34,819 nt of DNA from assembly GCA_020854215.1 (NCBI GenBank), contig JADZFY010000405.1, positions 1 through 34,819 on the forward strand, written 5' to 3'. The stretch is from Chitinophagaceae bacterium (lineage in GTDB: Bacteria > Bacteroidota > Bacteroidia > Chitinophagales > Chitinophagaceae). Positions 16,374-25,812 of the stretch are shown in pieces; position 1 is the first letter of the stretch, and each line of letters opens with the position of its first letter. Both the position numbers and the translations under genes were made by a program. The notes below the pieces were generated by a model, which was not told the origin of the DNA, did not search any database, and saw nothing but the letters and a program-made list of their open reading frames with translations.

Positions 16374-17813
16374 ATGAGTTTGACTAAGTACGAATCTTTC
16401 GTCAGAGAACCATTGGTAGACGGAGAAAAAACCTACAACAAGGTTACGGAAGATATTGTGTATACCATTGAAACCAAACCTACCCGGTTATGGTATATCG
16501 GGCTATATATTTCCGTGGCTTTATTATTGTTTGGCGTTTATTCAATTTACCGTGAAGTTACCTACGGTGTAGGTCAGTGGAACCTGGGCAAAACGGTTGG
16601 CTGGGGTTGGGATATTACCAACTTTGTGTGGTGGATTGGTATCGGACATGCGGGTACGCTTATTTCTGCGATTCTTTTGCTGTTTCGCCAGGGATGGAGA
16701 ACCGGTGTAAACCGTGCTGCTGAAGCAATGACTATTTTTGCGGTGATGGCCGCTGGTCAATTCCCCATCTGGCACATGGGACGTGTTTGGCTGGCGTTTT
16801 TTGTAATGCCCTACCCCAATACACGCGGAGCCTTATGGCCTAACTTCAACTCACCCCTACTGTGGGACGTTTTTGCAATATCAACTTATTTTACCCTTTC
16901 ACTCTTGTTCTGGTATTCAGGATTAATACCCGACGTTGCCACACTTCGTGACCGGGCTAAGACCAAGTTCAGAAAACTTTTTTACGGAATAGCTTCGTTT
17001 GGCTGGACAGGTTCAACTAAACACTGGCAGCGTCACGAAAGCCTTTCCCTGGTATTGGCCGGGTTGTGTACCCCACTGGTACTTTCCGTTCACACAATCG
17101 TTTCCTTTGACTTTGCCACATCCGTGGTTCCCGGATGGCACACTACCATATTTCCTCCTTATTTTGTTGCCGGTGCGGTATTCTCCGGATTTGCCATGGT
17201 GCAAACCCTTATGCTCATCACACGAAGAGTGATGAACCTGCAGGATTATATTACGCTCGGCCATATTGAAGCAATGAACAAGGTGATTGTTTTGACGGGT
17301 TCAATCGTGGGCTGTGCTTACCTCACCGAGTTGTTTATGGCATGGTATGGAGCCAATTTATATGAGTATGACGCTTTCTTCCGATATCGCCTTGCGGGCC
17401 CTTACGGCTGGAGTTACTGGATTATGATGACCTGTAACGTAGTTTCTCCGCAGTTGTTCTGGTTTAAGAAACTCAGAAGAAATATTGAATTTACGTTTAT
17501 CATGAGTGTTGTGGTGAATGTGGGTATGTGGTTTGAGAGATTTGTGATCATCGTTACCTCCATTTTCCGCGATTATGTTCCATCTTCCTGGTCACTGTAT
17601 TATCGCCCGAGTATTTATGAAATTGGATTTTACCTGGGTACGTTTGGCTTGTTCTTTACTTGTTATTTCCTCTTTTCCAAATACTTCCCGGTGATAGCAA
17701 TATGGGAGATTAAGCACGTGTTGAAAACGAGTGGTGAGAATTATAAAGCTAAAATGGAAGGCTTGGAAAAGTTAAGCAATGATGAGTTTTACAATAAAAC
17801 CCATCATCACTAA
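16374..17813 (+). CDS. actC: ACIII subunit ActC: NrfD/PsrC-like integral membrane quinol-binding subunit
   Basis: This 479-residue polytopic protein has eight to ten hydrophobic segments and the NrfD-family pattern seen in ACIII: an N-terminal cytoplasmic stretch, WWIGIGHAGTLISAILLL in the second segment pair, and LAGLCTPLVLSVHTIVSFDF later. In the known complex ActC holds the menaquinol oxidation site next to the ActB iron-sulfur clusters. It ends in a His-rich tail (KTHHH). It lies 106 bases after actB and 96 before actD. The call is firm from family pattern and operon position together. Confidence 0.95.
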   Translation: MSLTKYESFVREPLVDGEKTYNKVTEDIVYTIETKPTRLWYIGLYISVALLLFGVYSIYREVTYGVGQWNLGKTVGWGWDITNFVWWIGIGHAGTLISAILLLFRQGWRTGVNRAAEAMTIFAVMAAGQFPIWHMGRVWLAFFVMPYPNTRGALWPNFNSPLLWDVFAISTYFTLSLLFWYSGLIPDVATLRDRAKTKFRKLFYGIASFGWTGSTKHWQRHESLSLVLAGLCTPLVLSVHTIVSFDFATSVVPGWHTTIFPPYFVAGAVFSGFAMVQTLMLITRRVMNLQDYITLGHIEAMNKVIVLTGSIVGCAYLTELFMAWYGANLYEYDAFFRYRLAGPYGWSYWIMMTCNVVSPQLFWFKKLRRNIEFTFIMSVVVNVGMWFERFVIIVTSIFRDYVPSSWSLYYRPSIYEIGFYLGTFGLFFTCYFLFSKYFPVIAIWEIKHVLKTSGENYKAKMEGLEKLSNDEFYNKTHHH

Positions 17814-17882
17814 CTGTAACAGTATTAAGGCAGATGGGATTCATCCGGTTGAACGGATAATTTTTGAACTTGATTTTTTTCA

Positions 17883-17907
17883 CCTTAAAAAAACCGTTGG
17901 TTTAAGG
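17883..17907 (+). other. Hairpin just ahead of the actD start codon
   Basis: CCTTAAA with ACC (17883-17895, with a run of extra A residues) can pair with GGTTTAAGG (17899-17907) around a GTT loop, ending two bases before actD ATG 17910. A structure here could affect ribosome access to actD and tune subunit ratio. The A-run bulge makes it weak, and no Shine-Dalgarno sequence is masked because none is evident. Confidence 0.3.
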
Positions 17908-17909
17908 TT

Positions 17910-18503
17910 ATGACAATAAAAAAATTTGTAGTAGGATGTTTTGATGATGAAGATGTGCTGTTTCCTGCGGTAAGAAAAATTCGCAAGGCAGGATATAAGA
18001 TTCAGGATGTGTACACTCCCTTCCCGCTGCATGGGCTGGATAAAGAGCTTGGCATGAGAGATACCAGCTTGCATACGGTAGGGTTTATTTATGCACTTAC
18101 CGGACTTACAACTGCTTTGGGTTTTATTAGCTGGATTCTTACCATGGATTGGGTACAGAATTACGGAGGGAAGCCGCATTTTTCTCTTGCGGCATGGATT
18201 CCGATTATGTTTGAGCTTACCGTTTTGTTTTCTGGTGTGGGCATGACACTTACGTTTTGTTATTTGTGCCAACTGGCGCCGTTTGTAAAGAAACACCATT
18301 TTCATCCGGGAGCAACCGACGACAAGTTTGTGATGGTTATTGAATGTACATCAAACACAAATGTTCAGGAGGCTGAAGCATTCCTGGCAGCTTCCGGTGC
18401 AAAAGAAGTAAATACGCAAATGGCCGAAACGGGGTGGTGGTTAGGAAGATACGATATGGACAGAAAATTATTTGAAACCAAAACCGACGTAGTTACGGCT
18501 TAA
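17910..18503 (+). CDS. actD: ACIII subunit ActD: DUF3341 membrane protein
   Basis: This 197-residue protein matches DUF3341: an N-terminal soluble segment beginning TIKKFVVGCFDDEDVLFPAVRKI, then PFPLHGLDKELGM, two membrane helices (about residues 52-75 and 90-115) and a C-terminal cytoplasmic domain. ActD is a structural, cofactor-free subunit of the complex, packed against ActC. It is preceded by a short possible hairpin and followed by actE after 24 bases. Confidence 0.94.
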   Translation: MTIKKFVVGCFDDEDVLFPAVRKIRKAGYKIQDVYTPFPLHGLDKELGMRDTSLHTVGFIYALTGLTTALGFISWILTMDWVQNYGGKPHFSLAAWIPIMFELTVLFSGVGMTLTFCYLCQLAPFVKKHHFHPGATDDKFVMVIECTSNTNVQEAEAFLAASGAKEVNTQMAETGWWLGRYDMDRKLFETKTDVVTA

Positions 18504-18527
18504 CGCAAAAGACAAACTTATTTTGGG

Positions 18528-19154
18528 ATGAAAAAGATATCAATTATAGCATGTGTTATTGTTGCGCTGGTAATCACTGCGGCAAGTTGCAGTAATAATA
18601 AAAAGCCGGCGGCAACCTATATGCCCGATATGGCATACAGCAGAGCCTATGAAACCAACTCAGAGAATGATATTTTTCCGGATAAGCAAACCAACCGTAC
18701 TCCTGTTGCGGGCACGATAACCCGGGATCAGCTTTTGCCATTCCGCATTGCAATGGACGCTGCCGGAGATACTACGAATTTTGCAAAAGCAAGAACAGTG
18801 CAAAATCCGCTTCCTCCATTAAATGCTGCCGATATGAAAGAAGCGGAGAGGCTATACCTCATTTATTGCGGGATTTGTCATGGTTCTAAATTAGACGGAA
18901 ACGGGCCATTGTGGAAAGATGGCGACGGACCTTTTCCGGCCGCACCTAAAAATTTACTGGACCCAACGGTGGTTAGCCAGGGCGACGGGCAAATTTTTTA
19001 TACCATCACCTACGGGAAGAATAAAATGGGCAGCTATGCCTCGCAGTTAGATCCCAAACAACGGTGGATGGTCATTGATTACATGAGAGAAAAGCAGGGA
19101 GTGAAAAGAAGTGTTGTGTCCACGGTGGCCGACAGCACTGTTACCGCTAAATAA
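18528..19154 (+). CDS. actE: ACIII subunit ActE: monoheme cytochrome c lipoprotein
   Basis: This 208-residue product has a lipoprotein signal with the lipobox Cys at residue 21 (ITAASC) and one heme c site, CGICH, at about 113-117. A Met in NKMGSYASQL (about 166) is the probable sixth ligand. In ACIII the lipid-anchored ActE cytochrome sits at the periplasmic face, where electrons leave for the oxidase or a soluble carrier. ActF follows after 35 bases. Length and motif order match the family. Confidence 0.94.
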   Translation: MKKISIIACVIVALVITAASCSNNKKPAATYMPDMAYSRAYETNSENDIFPDKQTNRTPVAGTITRDQLLPFRIAMDAAGDTTNFAKARTVQNPLPPLNAADMKEAERLYLIYCGICHGSKLDGNGPLWKDGDGPFPAAPKNLLDPTVVSQGDGQIFYTITYGKNKMGSYASQLDPKQRWMVIDYMREKQGVKRSVVSTVADSTVTAK

Positions 19155-19189
19155 ACAAAACGATTCAGTAAAATAAAACGTATTGAAGG

Positions 19190-20413
19190 ATGATTAAGCA
19201 ACAATTTGAAGTTCCGGGTAAGTATAAAAAATGGACGTATGGCCTGTTGGCCGTAGGCCTGGTGGCATTTTTAGCGGGAATTTTCTTACTTGGCCTTAGT
19301 GACGACAGCCACGACAAAACAAGGTTTTGGTCCGGTTTGCTGCTCAACAGCCTTTATTTCCTTATGATCTGTAATGCCTGCATGTTTTTTATTGCTATCA
19401 ATATATTGGGGCATAGCAGCTGGCAAACAACATTTAGAAGAATTCCTGAAGCTATTTCTGCCGTGGTTCCTGTTTTTGCCGTGATTTCGCTGATCGTATT
19501 TATAGCTATAATTTTCGGACATCACCATCACATCTACCACTGGATTGATAAGGAAGCGGTAGCAAACGATAAGATACTGAGCTGGAAAAAAGGATTCCTG
19601 AACCCTACCTTCTTTTTTGTGTGGACAGTAATTACGCTTGGAGTGTGGATTTTAGTGGGAAGAAAATTAAGACAATTGTCTGTGCAAACAGATGCGGGAG
19701 AAATAACCGGAGAAGAAGCCCGTCGGTATATATGGAACAATACTGTTTGGGCAGGCATATTTGTAGTATTTTTTGCACTAACAACGGGGTCAACTATTCC
19801 GTGGCTATGGCTGATGAGCATTGACGCGCACTGGTATTCTACTATGTACAGCTGGTACACATTTATGAGTAGTTTTGTGGGTGGATTATCGTTGATTGCT
19901 TTGTTTGTCGTTTTCCTGAAGAACCAGGGCTACCTCGAACACACGACTAAAGAACAGTTGCACGATATTGGTAAGTACATATTTGCATTTTCTATTTTCT
20001 GGGCCTACCTGTGGTTTTCTCAATTTATGCTAATATGGTACGCCAACATTCCTGAAGAAACGGTCTATTTTAAACCCAGGCTTCAGGGTGCATATTCCGC
20101 GATTTTCTGGATCAACTTTATCATTAACTTTATCGCACCCATCCTGATTCTTATGACCAGGGGGTCAAAACGTAATTATACTATTGTAACGTATATGGCT
20201 GTTGTGCTGGTGTTTGGTCACTGGTTGGATTTTTATCAGATGGTGATGCCCGGCCCAATGGGAGATCATTATAGCCTGGGTTGGTTCGAGTGGGGTACAC
20301 TGGCTTTGTTTATCGGGTTATTGATGTTCTTTACCGGTCGTGCGCTCACTAAAGCAAACCTGGTACCTGTTCATCATCCGTATTTTAAAGAAAGCTTAAT
20401 TCATCACACCTAA
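19190..20413 (+). CDS. actF: ACIII subunit ActF: integral membrane quinol:cytochrome c oxidoreductase subunit
   Basis: This 407-residue polytopic protein has about ten membrane segments and is related in fold to ActC/NrfD. Features include a HHHHIYHWID loop (about residues 110-120), SIDAHWYSTMYSWYTF in the middle and GPMGDHYSLGWFEWG near the C-terminus, typical of ActF-type subunits. ActF is thought to help couple quinol oxidation to proton movement, but it has no redox cofactor. The ATG at 19190 is preceded by a purine-rich GAAGG. CoxB follows after 46 bases, tying ACIII to its oxidase. Confidence 0.94.
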   Translation: MIKQQFEVPGKYKKWTYGLLAVGLVAFLAGIFLLGLSDDSHDKTRFWSGLLLNSLYFLMICNACMFFIAINILGHSSWQTTFRRIPEAISAVVPVFAVISLIVFIAIIFGHHHHIYHWIDKEAVANDKILSWKKGFLNPTFFFVWTVITLGVWILVGRKLRQLSVQTDAGEITGEEARRYIWNNTVWAGIFVVFFALTTGSTIPWLWLMSIDAHWYSTMYSWYTFMSSFVGGLSLIALFVVFLKNQGYLEHTTKEQLHDIGKYIFAFSIFWAYLWFSQFMLIWYANIPEETVYFKPRLQGAYSAIFWINFIINFIAPILILMTRGSKRNYTIVTYMAVVLVFGHWLDFYQMVMPGPMGDHYSLGWFEWGTLALFIGLLMFFTGRALTKANLVPVHHPYFKESLIHHT

Positions 20414-20459
20414 TGTGAAATAGTAAAGTGCTGATTATTCAAGAATAATTATTTACAAA

Positions 20460-21530
20460 ATGACTTCTACAGAGTATTTTATAATCCTCATAGCGCTTTT
20501 AGTATTCATTGTTGTTTTTCAGATTTCTAAGGCAAGTGAGTACGTTTCAGTTTTGAAAGGCGAGAAGAAAGCCCTTGAACAAAACAATCGTATCAATGCA
20601 TTTTTGATGCTGGTATTTTTAGTTGTTGGGCTTATTGCGGCCTGGTGGTGTAATCATCTTTTATATGATAAGACGCTGCTTGGACTTCCCGCTGCATCAG
20701 ATCACGGGGAGAATATTGACAAGATGCTTTGGATTACCCTGATCATTACCGGCATCGTTTTTTTTATTACTCAAATTTTACTTTTTTGGTTTGCATATCG
20801 CTATCAGGCATCCGAAAAACGAAAGGCATATTATTATCCGCATAATAATAAATTGGAATTGTTGTGGACGGTTATTCCGGCACTTACGTTAACCGTTTTG
20901 GTGGCTTTTGGCTTGTACTATTGGTTTAAGATTACCGGAGAAGCACCCAAGAATGCTGCGGAAGTGGAGATTACCGGGCATCAGTTCGGCTGGGAGTATC
21001 GTTACCCCGGAAAAGATAAAGTGTTAGGACGCCAGCATTTTAAACTGGTGGACGCAGCAAAGAACAACCCATTGGGACAGGATTGGAAAGATGCAGCAAA
21101 CCATGACGACCTGCATCCTACGGAGATGCACTTAGTGGTTAATAAACCGGTAAAGTTGATTATTCGCTCACAAGATGTAATTCATGATGTAGGGTTACCC
21201 CATTTTCGCCTGAAGATGGATGCGGTTCCGGGTATCCCCACCACACTTTGGTTTACCCCAAAATACACCACTGAGGAAATGAAGAAGATTACCGGTAATG
21301 AGAATTTTGTATATGAAATTGCCTGTGATCAGATGTGTGGCGTTGGGCATTACTCTATGAGAGGAGTAATTGTAGTAGAAACCCAGGAGGAGTATAATAA
21401 ATGGGCTGCCACGCAAAAGCCACAGTTTCTGACGGCTTATCCGAGTGGTGTTGTTCCCGCTGATAACGCTGCTTCCGGCACTGCGGCTCCTGCGTCCGAA
21501 TCTCAACCGGTGGCTTTGGCCGGAGAGTAA
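20460..21530 (+). CDS. coxB: Cytochrome c oxidase subunit II (CuA)
   Basis: This 356-residue protein has hydrophobic segments at about residues 5-20, 47-67, 92-115 and 137-156, then the periplasmic cupredoxin domain. The CuA ligands are all visible: His in SQDVIHD (about 242) and the C-x3-C-x3-H-x2-M set in CDQMCGVGHYSM (about 289-300). There is no C-terminal heme c domain, so electrons must come from ActE or a soluble cytochrome. The C-terminus ends in an Ala/Pro-rich low-complexity tail. It accepts electrons for the coxA catalytic site. Confidence 0.96.
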   Translation: MTSTEYFIILIALLVFIVVFQISKASEYVSVLKGEKKALEQNNRINAFLMLVFLVVGLIAAWWCNHLLYDKTLLGLPAASDHGENIDKMLWITLIITGIVFFITQILLFWFAYRYQASEKRKAYYYPHNNKLELLWTVIPALTLTVLVAFGLYYWFKITGEAPKNAAEVEITGHQFGWEYRYPGKDKVLGRQHFKLVDAAKNNPLGQDWKDAANHDDLHPTEMHLVVNKPVKLIIRSQDVIHDVGLPHFRLKMDAVPGIPTTLWFTPKYTTEEMKKITGNENFVYEIACDQMCGVGHYSMRGVIVVETQEEYNKWAATQKPQFLTAYPSGVVPADNAASGTAAPASESQPVALAGE

Positions 21531-21580
21531 TAATGCTTAACTGAATTTAGAAATTTGTTGAATAGTAAAATATTTTCATA

Positions 21581-23389
21581 ATGAGTAACGAAGCTGCAAT
21601 TCATCCTGGTGTTATTTCGCATGGGTTTCAGGAACATCAGGAGGCACACCATCATCACGAGAGTTTTATTACTAAATATATTTTTAGTCAGGATCATAAG
21701 ATGATTGCCAAGCAATACCTGATTACGGGTATGGTTTGGGCGTTCATTGGTGGTCTGATGTCGGTTTTATTCAGAATTCAATTAGGTTATCCGGAAGCTA
21801 CGCTTCCCTGGCTGGAAGATATTTTTGGACATTGGGCTAAAGGCGGTAAAATTTCTCCTGAGTTTTACTACGCGCTGGTAACCATGCATGGCACGATACT
21901 GATATTCTTCGTTTTGACGGCTGGTTTGTCGGGAACATTCGCCAATTTCCTCATCCCGTTTCAGGTGGGTGCAAGGGATATGGCTTCGCCGTTTATGAAT
22001 ATGCTTTCTTACTGGTTCTTTGTATTGTCCAGTATCATCATGTTGTCTTCATTGTTTATTCAAACCGGACCTGCAGCGGGAGGGTGGACGGTATATCCAC
22101 CGCTAAGTGCTTTGGGGGATGCTTCTATTGGATCTAAAACGGGGATGGATTTGTGGCTGATTAGTATGGCATTATTTGTGGTTTCGCAATTGCTCGCGGG
22201 GCTGAACTATGTTTCTACCATACTGAACATGCGTACCAAAGGGATGACGATGACCAGGTTGCCCTTAACTGTTTGGGGACTTTTTTTTACAGCCATATTG
22301 GGATTATTATCCTTCCCGGTTCTTTTGTCCGGGTTTATCCTGTTGCTGTTTGATCGCCATTTGGGAACCAGCTTTTATTTATCTGATATTGTTATTGCCG
22401 GAAAGATACTTCCCAATGAAGGAGGAAGTTCCATTTTGTATCAACATCTGTTTTGGTTCCTGGGACACCCGGAAGTGTATATCATCATTTTGCCTACCAT
22501 GGGTATTGTGTCGGAAATTATGTCTATCAATTCCCGGAAGCCGATTTTTGGATATACAGCCATGGTGGCTTCGTTGTTTGCGATTGCGGTATTGTCGTTC
22601 CTGGTATGGGCGCATCACATGTTTGTAACCGGTATGAATCCATTCCTGGGTTCGGTATTTGTGCTGCTTACCCTGTTGATCGCGGTACCTTCGTCTATCA
22701 AAGTGTTTAACTGGCTTACTACATTATGGAGGGGTAATATCCGATTTACAGTGGGGATGTTGTTCAGTATCGGATTTGTGAGCAACTTCATTTCCGGCGG
22801 GTTAACCGGTATATGGGTGGGAAATTCCACTATTGACATTCATGTGCACGATACCTATTTTAATATTGCGCATTTTCATATTGTAATGGGTGTGTCTGCC
22901 TTTATGGGCATGTTCGCAGGGGTGTATCACTGGTTTCCAAAAATGTATGGCCGTTATATGAATAACACCATGGGGTATATTCATTTCTGGGTTACGTTGG
23001 TTTGCGCTTATGTAATTTTCTGGCCAATGCATTACGAGGGACTGGCAGGTATGCCTCGTCGCTATTACGATTATTCTACCTGGGAGTCTTTTAAGCAGTT
23101 TGTGGAGTTAAATAGAGTAATCAGCTTTGCGGCTTTCGTGTCCTTCATGGCACAGATTCTGTTTTTGTTTAACTTCTTTTATTCCATTTTTAAAGGACGG
23201 AAGGTTACTACGAAGAATCCATGGGGTGCTACAACGCTGGAATGGACTACCCCAATCAGGCCGGGACATGGAAACTGGCCGGGTGAGATTCCGGAAGTAC
23301 ATCGCTGGCCATATGATTATGGTAAAGACGGTGTAGACTTTATTTCGCAAACGGAGCCAGTGTCAAAGAATGAGTCCGGAGGGCATTAA
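21581..23389 (+). CDS. coxA: Cytochrome c oxidase subunit I (heme-copper catalytic subunit)
   Basis: This 602-residue protein has twelve or more membrane segments and all heme-copper ligands: the heme a His in TMHGTIL, the CuB His and cross-linked Tyr in GHPEVY, the His pair in WAHHMF, and the two heme-binding His in NIAHFHIVMG. GHPEVY with its Glu points to an A1-type oxidase. The N-terminus is His-rich (HHHH near residue 25), which is unusual but outside the membrane core. It reduces O2 to water and pumps protons. It follows coxB by 50 bases. Confidence 0.97.
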   Translation: MSNEAAIHPGVISHGFQEHQEAHHHHESFITKYIFSQDHKMIAKQYLITGMVWAFIGGLMSVLFRIQLGYPEATLPWLEDIFGHWAKGGKISPEFYYALVTMHGTILIFFVLTAGLSGTFANFLIPFQVGARDMASPFMNMLSYWFFVLSSIIMLSSLFIQTGPAAGGWTVYPPLSALGDASIGSKTGMDLWLISMALFVVSQLLAGLNYVSTILNMRTKGMTMTRLPLTVWGLFFTAILGLLSFPVLLSGFILLLFDRHLGTSFYLSDIVIAGKILPNEGGSSILYQHLFWFLGHPEVYIIILPTMGIVSEIMSINSRKPIFGYTAMVASLFAIAVLSFLVWAHHMFVTGMNPFLGSVFVLLTLLIAVPSSIKVFNWLTTLWRGNIRFTVGMLFSIGFVSNFISGGLTGIWVGNSTIDIHVHDTYFNIAHFHIVMGVSAFMGMFAGVYHWFPKMYGRYMNNTMGYIHFWVTLVCAYVIFWPMHYEGLAGMPRRYYDYSTWESFKQFVELNRVISFAAFVSFMAQILFLFNFFYSIFKGRKVTTKNPWGATTLEWTTPIRPGHGNWPGEIPEVHRWPYDYGKDGVDFISQTEPVSKNESGGH

Positions 23390-23452
23390 CAGTTTTGGTA
23401 TTTGACTGGCATAGCGGCGCTTTTTGCGCTGATAAAATTTAGATTTTTGAAA

Positions 23453-24364
23453 GTGAGGGAAACAATTGAAAGTGGGCATTTTTCGGGTTGGGGTATAGTC
23501 AGGAGTAAGTGCAAAGACTATATGCAACTCATTAAATTCACGCTTAATCTTACGGTAGTATTTTCAAGCGTGATCAGTTATTTACTCGCGCCGAATATTA
23601 CTTTTAATTTTTTATCAGTTCTTTTATTGTTCATAGGTGGCGTATTGATTACCGGTTCAGCTAACGCTATTAATCAGATATCGGAAAAAGAAACCGATGC
23701 TTTGATGAAGCGAACAGCAAAACGCCCTGTTGCTAGTGGGAGGATGAGTGTGTCTGAAGCATCAGCGTTTGCGGTGGTGTCGGCGGTTATCGGTACCATG
23801 ATCATGGGCTATTGGTTTAACTGGGCCTCGGCTTTGTTGGGATTATTCAGCCTCTTCCTGTACGGATTTATTTATACACCCTTAAAAAGGGTGCATTCGG
23901 TTTCCGTACTGGTGGGTGCCATACCCGGTGCTTTACCCTGCCTCATTGGTTGGGTAGCTGCTACTGATGGGTGGAGCGCCGGTGGCTGGGTGTTGTTTGC
24001 CATTCAGTTTATATGGCAGTTTCCCCATTTTTGGGCAATTGCCTGGGTGGCGCATAAAGATTATAGTGCAGCAGGGTTTAAGCTGATGCCTTCGGATGCC
24101 GGGCCAACAAAATATTCAGCAATTCAGGCAATTATCTATTCGCTGCTTATGTTACCGGTGGGTGTGATGCCTTATCTTTTACACATGAGCGGGCTGGTGA
24201 GCCTGGTAATTGTTGCGATGGCGAACTTGTTTATGGTGTGGCAGTGTATAAGGCTGTATCGCGAAATGAATGTGAAAGCCGCACGAAGAGTAATGTTCAG
24301 TTCCTATATTTATTTACCTATTGTGTTGTTGAGTTTGCTTGCTGATAAGATGGCAGGTGTGTAA
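23453..24364 (+). CDS. ctaB: Protoheme IX farnesyltransferase (heme O synthase)
   Basis: This UbiA-family prenyltransferase has the first Asp-rich motif region NQISEKETDALMKRTAKRP and the second motif FWAIAWVAHKDY, plus about eight to nine membrane segments. It adds a farnesyl chain to heme B to make heme O, the precursor of heme A for the oxidase encoded beside it. The start is uncertain. The family core begins near KDYMQLIKF, and no ATG lies upstream of that Met (23522). GTG 23453 gives 303 residues, a usual length; TTG 23402 would give 320. No ctaA (heme A synthase) is in the window. Confidence 0.92.
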   Translation: MRETIESGHFSGWGIVRSKCKDYMQLIKFTLNLTVVFSSVISYLLAPNITFNFLSVLLLFIGGVLITGSANAINQISEKETDALMKRTAKRPVASGRMSVSEASAFAVVSAVIGTMIMGYWFNWASALLGLFSLFLYGFIYTPLKRVHSVSVLVGAIPGALPCLIGWVAATDGWSAGGWVLFAIQFIWQFPHFWAIAWVAHKDYSAAGFKLMPSDAGPTKYSAIQAIIYSLLMLPVGVMPYLLHMSGLVSLVIVAMANLFMVWQCIRLYREMNVKAARRVMFSSYIYLPIVLLSLLADKMAGV

Positions 24365-24420
24365 ACAATAAAGGTGTTTAGTTGATGAAAAGCAGAGTTT
24401 GTTTTTGAAAATTTGAACTA

Positions 24421-24996
24421 ATGGTTGACATGATGAGTGCGCAGCAGAACAGAATACATCCGTACAAGTTTAATTTGTGGTTGGGGCTTGCAGGGATCAT
24501 AATGATGTTTGCAGGGTTGACAAGTGCATATATCGTTAAAAGAAGCCAGCCGGGGTGGGAGAGTTTCACGCTGCCAATGGTGTTTGTGTTCTCCACCTTG
24601 ATGATTATCGTGAGCAGCGTAACTATTCAGATGGCGTTGAAAGCGTTTAGAGCGCATAGAATGGAGCGATACAGGTTGTTTATGGCGCTGACCGTGTTTT
24701 TGGGTGTGTTGTTTATCGTTCTTCAGGTAGTGGGATTCTTCCGCCTGCAGGAAATGGGTATGAAGATGGTGGGGATGGGATCAAACCCTGCGTATTCGTT
24801 TGTATTGGCTATTGCAGGTTTGCATATTGTGCATGTGCTGGGAGGTATAGTGGCATTACTGATAATACTTGCGAAAGCATTTAGTACCCAAAAACGAAAT
24901 TATGATAGTGTGCCTGTGGAGATTGTGACAACTTACTGGCATTTTGTGGATATTCTTTGGGTTTATATTTTCCTGTTTTTTCAATTATTGCATTAA
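24421..24996 (+). CDS. Cytochrome c oxidase subunit III-type protein (short, first copy)
   Basis: This 191-residue protein has five membrane segments and the COX3 pattern: GLTSAYIVKRSQPGW, then GLHIVHVLGGIV and the terminal VTTYWHFVDILWVYIFLFF. At about 190 residues it resembles the five-helix CyoC-like form. It sits 56 bases after ctaB and 39 before a longer COX3 gene. Two adjacent subunit III genes are common in Bacteroidota oxidase operons. Subunit III stabilises proton uptake by subunit I and does not carry metal. Confidence 0.94.
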   Translation: MVDMMSAQQNRIHPYKFNLWLGLAGIIMMFAGLTSAYIVKRSQPGWESFTLPMVFVFSTLMIIVSSVTIQMALKAFRAHRMERYRLFMALTVFLGVLFIVLQVVGFFRLQEMGMKMVGMGSNPAYSFVLAIAGLHIVHVLGGIVALLIILAKAFSTQKRNYDSVPVEIVTTYWHFVDILWVYIFLFFQLLH

Positions 24997-25035
24997 CAGT
25001 CATTAAACTGAGCATTTAAAATAAAATTTTTTTAC

Positions 25036-25779
25036 ATGGCTACACACATACCAGCCGGATATAAATGGTGGACGGGAGGTAAGAGTCCATATAATTTGAG
25101 CTACGGAAAACTCATGATGTGGATATTTCTGATGAGTGACACATTTACGTTTGCTGCGTTGCTGATCTCTTATGGTACGATACGCGTAAGCAGCAACTAT
25201 TGGCCAGACCCCAACTATGTGTTCAATACGTTTCCTTTTATGGGAGATGCAAATTTGCCCCTTGCATTTGTGAGCCTAATGACTTTTATCCTGATCATGA
25301 GCTCCGTTACCATGGTGCTTGCAGTGCATGAAGGTCATAAAATGAACAGAAGAGGGGTGGAGAAATGGTTGTTATGGACAATTCTCGGAGGGCTTATGTT
25401 TTTGGGTTGTCAGGCTTGGGAATGGACGCACCTCATAACTCATGTGCATCCGGTGCTGATTGATGGACAAATTAAGGAGATCGGTGCTACAATCAGTCAG
25501 AATCATTTTGGAGCGGCAGTTCCCGGACTAATGCATGAGGGTCATCAGGTTCATCTTCCCGGGCCGGTAGGATTTGGTAATTTCTTTTTCGGTATTACGG
25601 GTTTTCATGGCTTCCATGTAACTACCGGAGTGCTTTTGAATGTGCTCATGTATTTTTGGGTTCGCAATGGGCGCTTCGACCGTTTAGGACATTATGAAAT
25701 GGTAGAAAAGGCTGGTCTTTATTGGCATTTTGTGGATCTGGTGTGGGTATTCGTATTCCTTTGTTTTTACCTTATCTAA
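25036..25779 (+). CDS. coxC: Cytochrome c oxidase subunit III (second copy)
   Basis: This 247-residue protein has five to seven membrane segments and the COX3 signatures LMMWIFLMSDTFTFAALLI near the start and GITGFHGFHVTTGVLLN with YWHFVDLVWVFVFLCFYLI at the end. A His-rich hydrophilic loop of about 40 residues between the middle helices (HLITHVHPVLIDGQ onwards) is absent from the shorter upstream copy. The ATG 25036 follows an AT-rich leader. It probably replaces or supplements the shorter copy in the assembled oxidase. Confidence 0.94.
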   Translation: MATHIPAGYKWWTGGKSPYNLSYGKLMMWIFLMSDTFTFAALLISYGTIRVSSNYWPDPNYVFNTFPFMGDANLPLAFVSLMTFILIMSSVTMVLAVHEGHKMNRRGVEKWLLWTILGGLMFLGCQAWEWTHLITHVHPVLIDGQIKEIGATISQNHFGAAVPGLMHEGHQVHLPGPVGFGNFFFGITGFHGFHVTTGVLLNVLMYFWVRNGRFDRLGHYEMVEKAGLYWHFVDLVWVFVFLCFYLI

Positions 25780-25812
25780 CGTAATCAAAAAAAATAAAAG
25801 TATTTATAGCGT

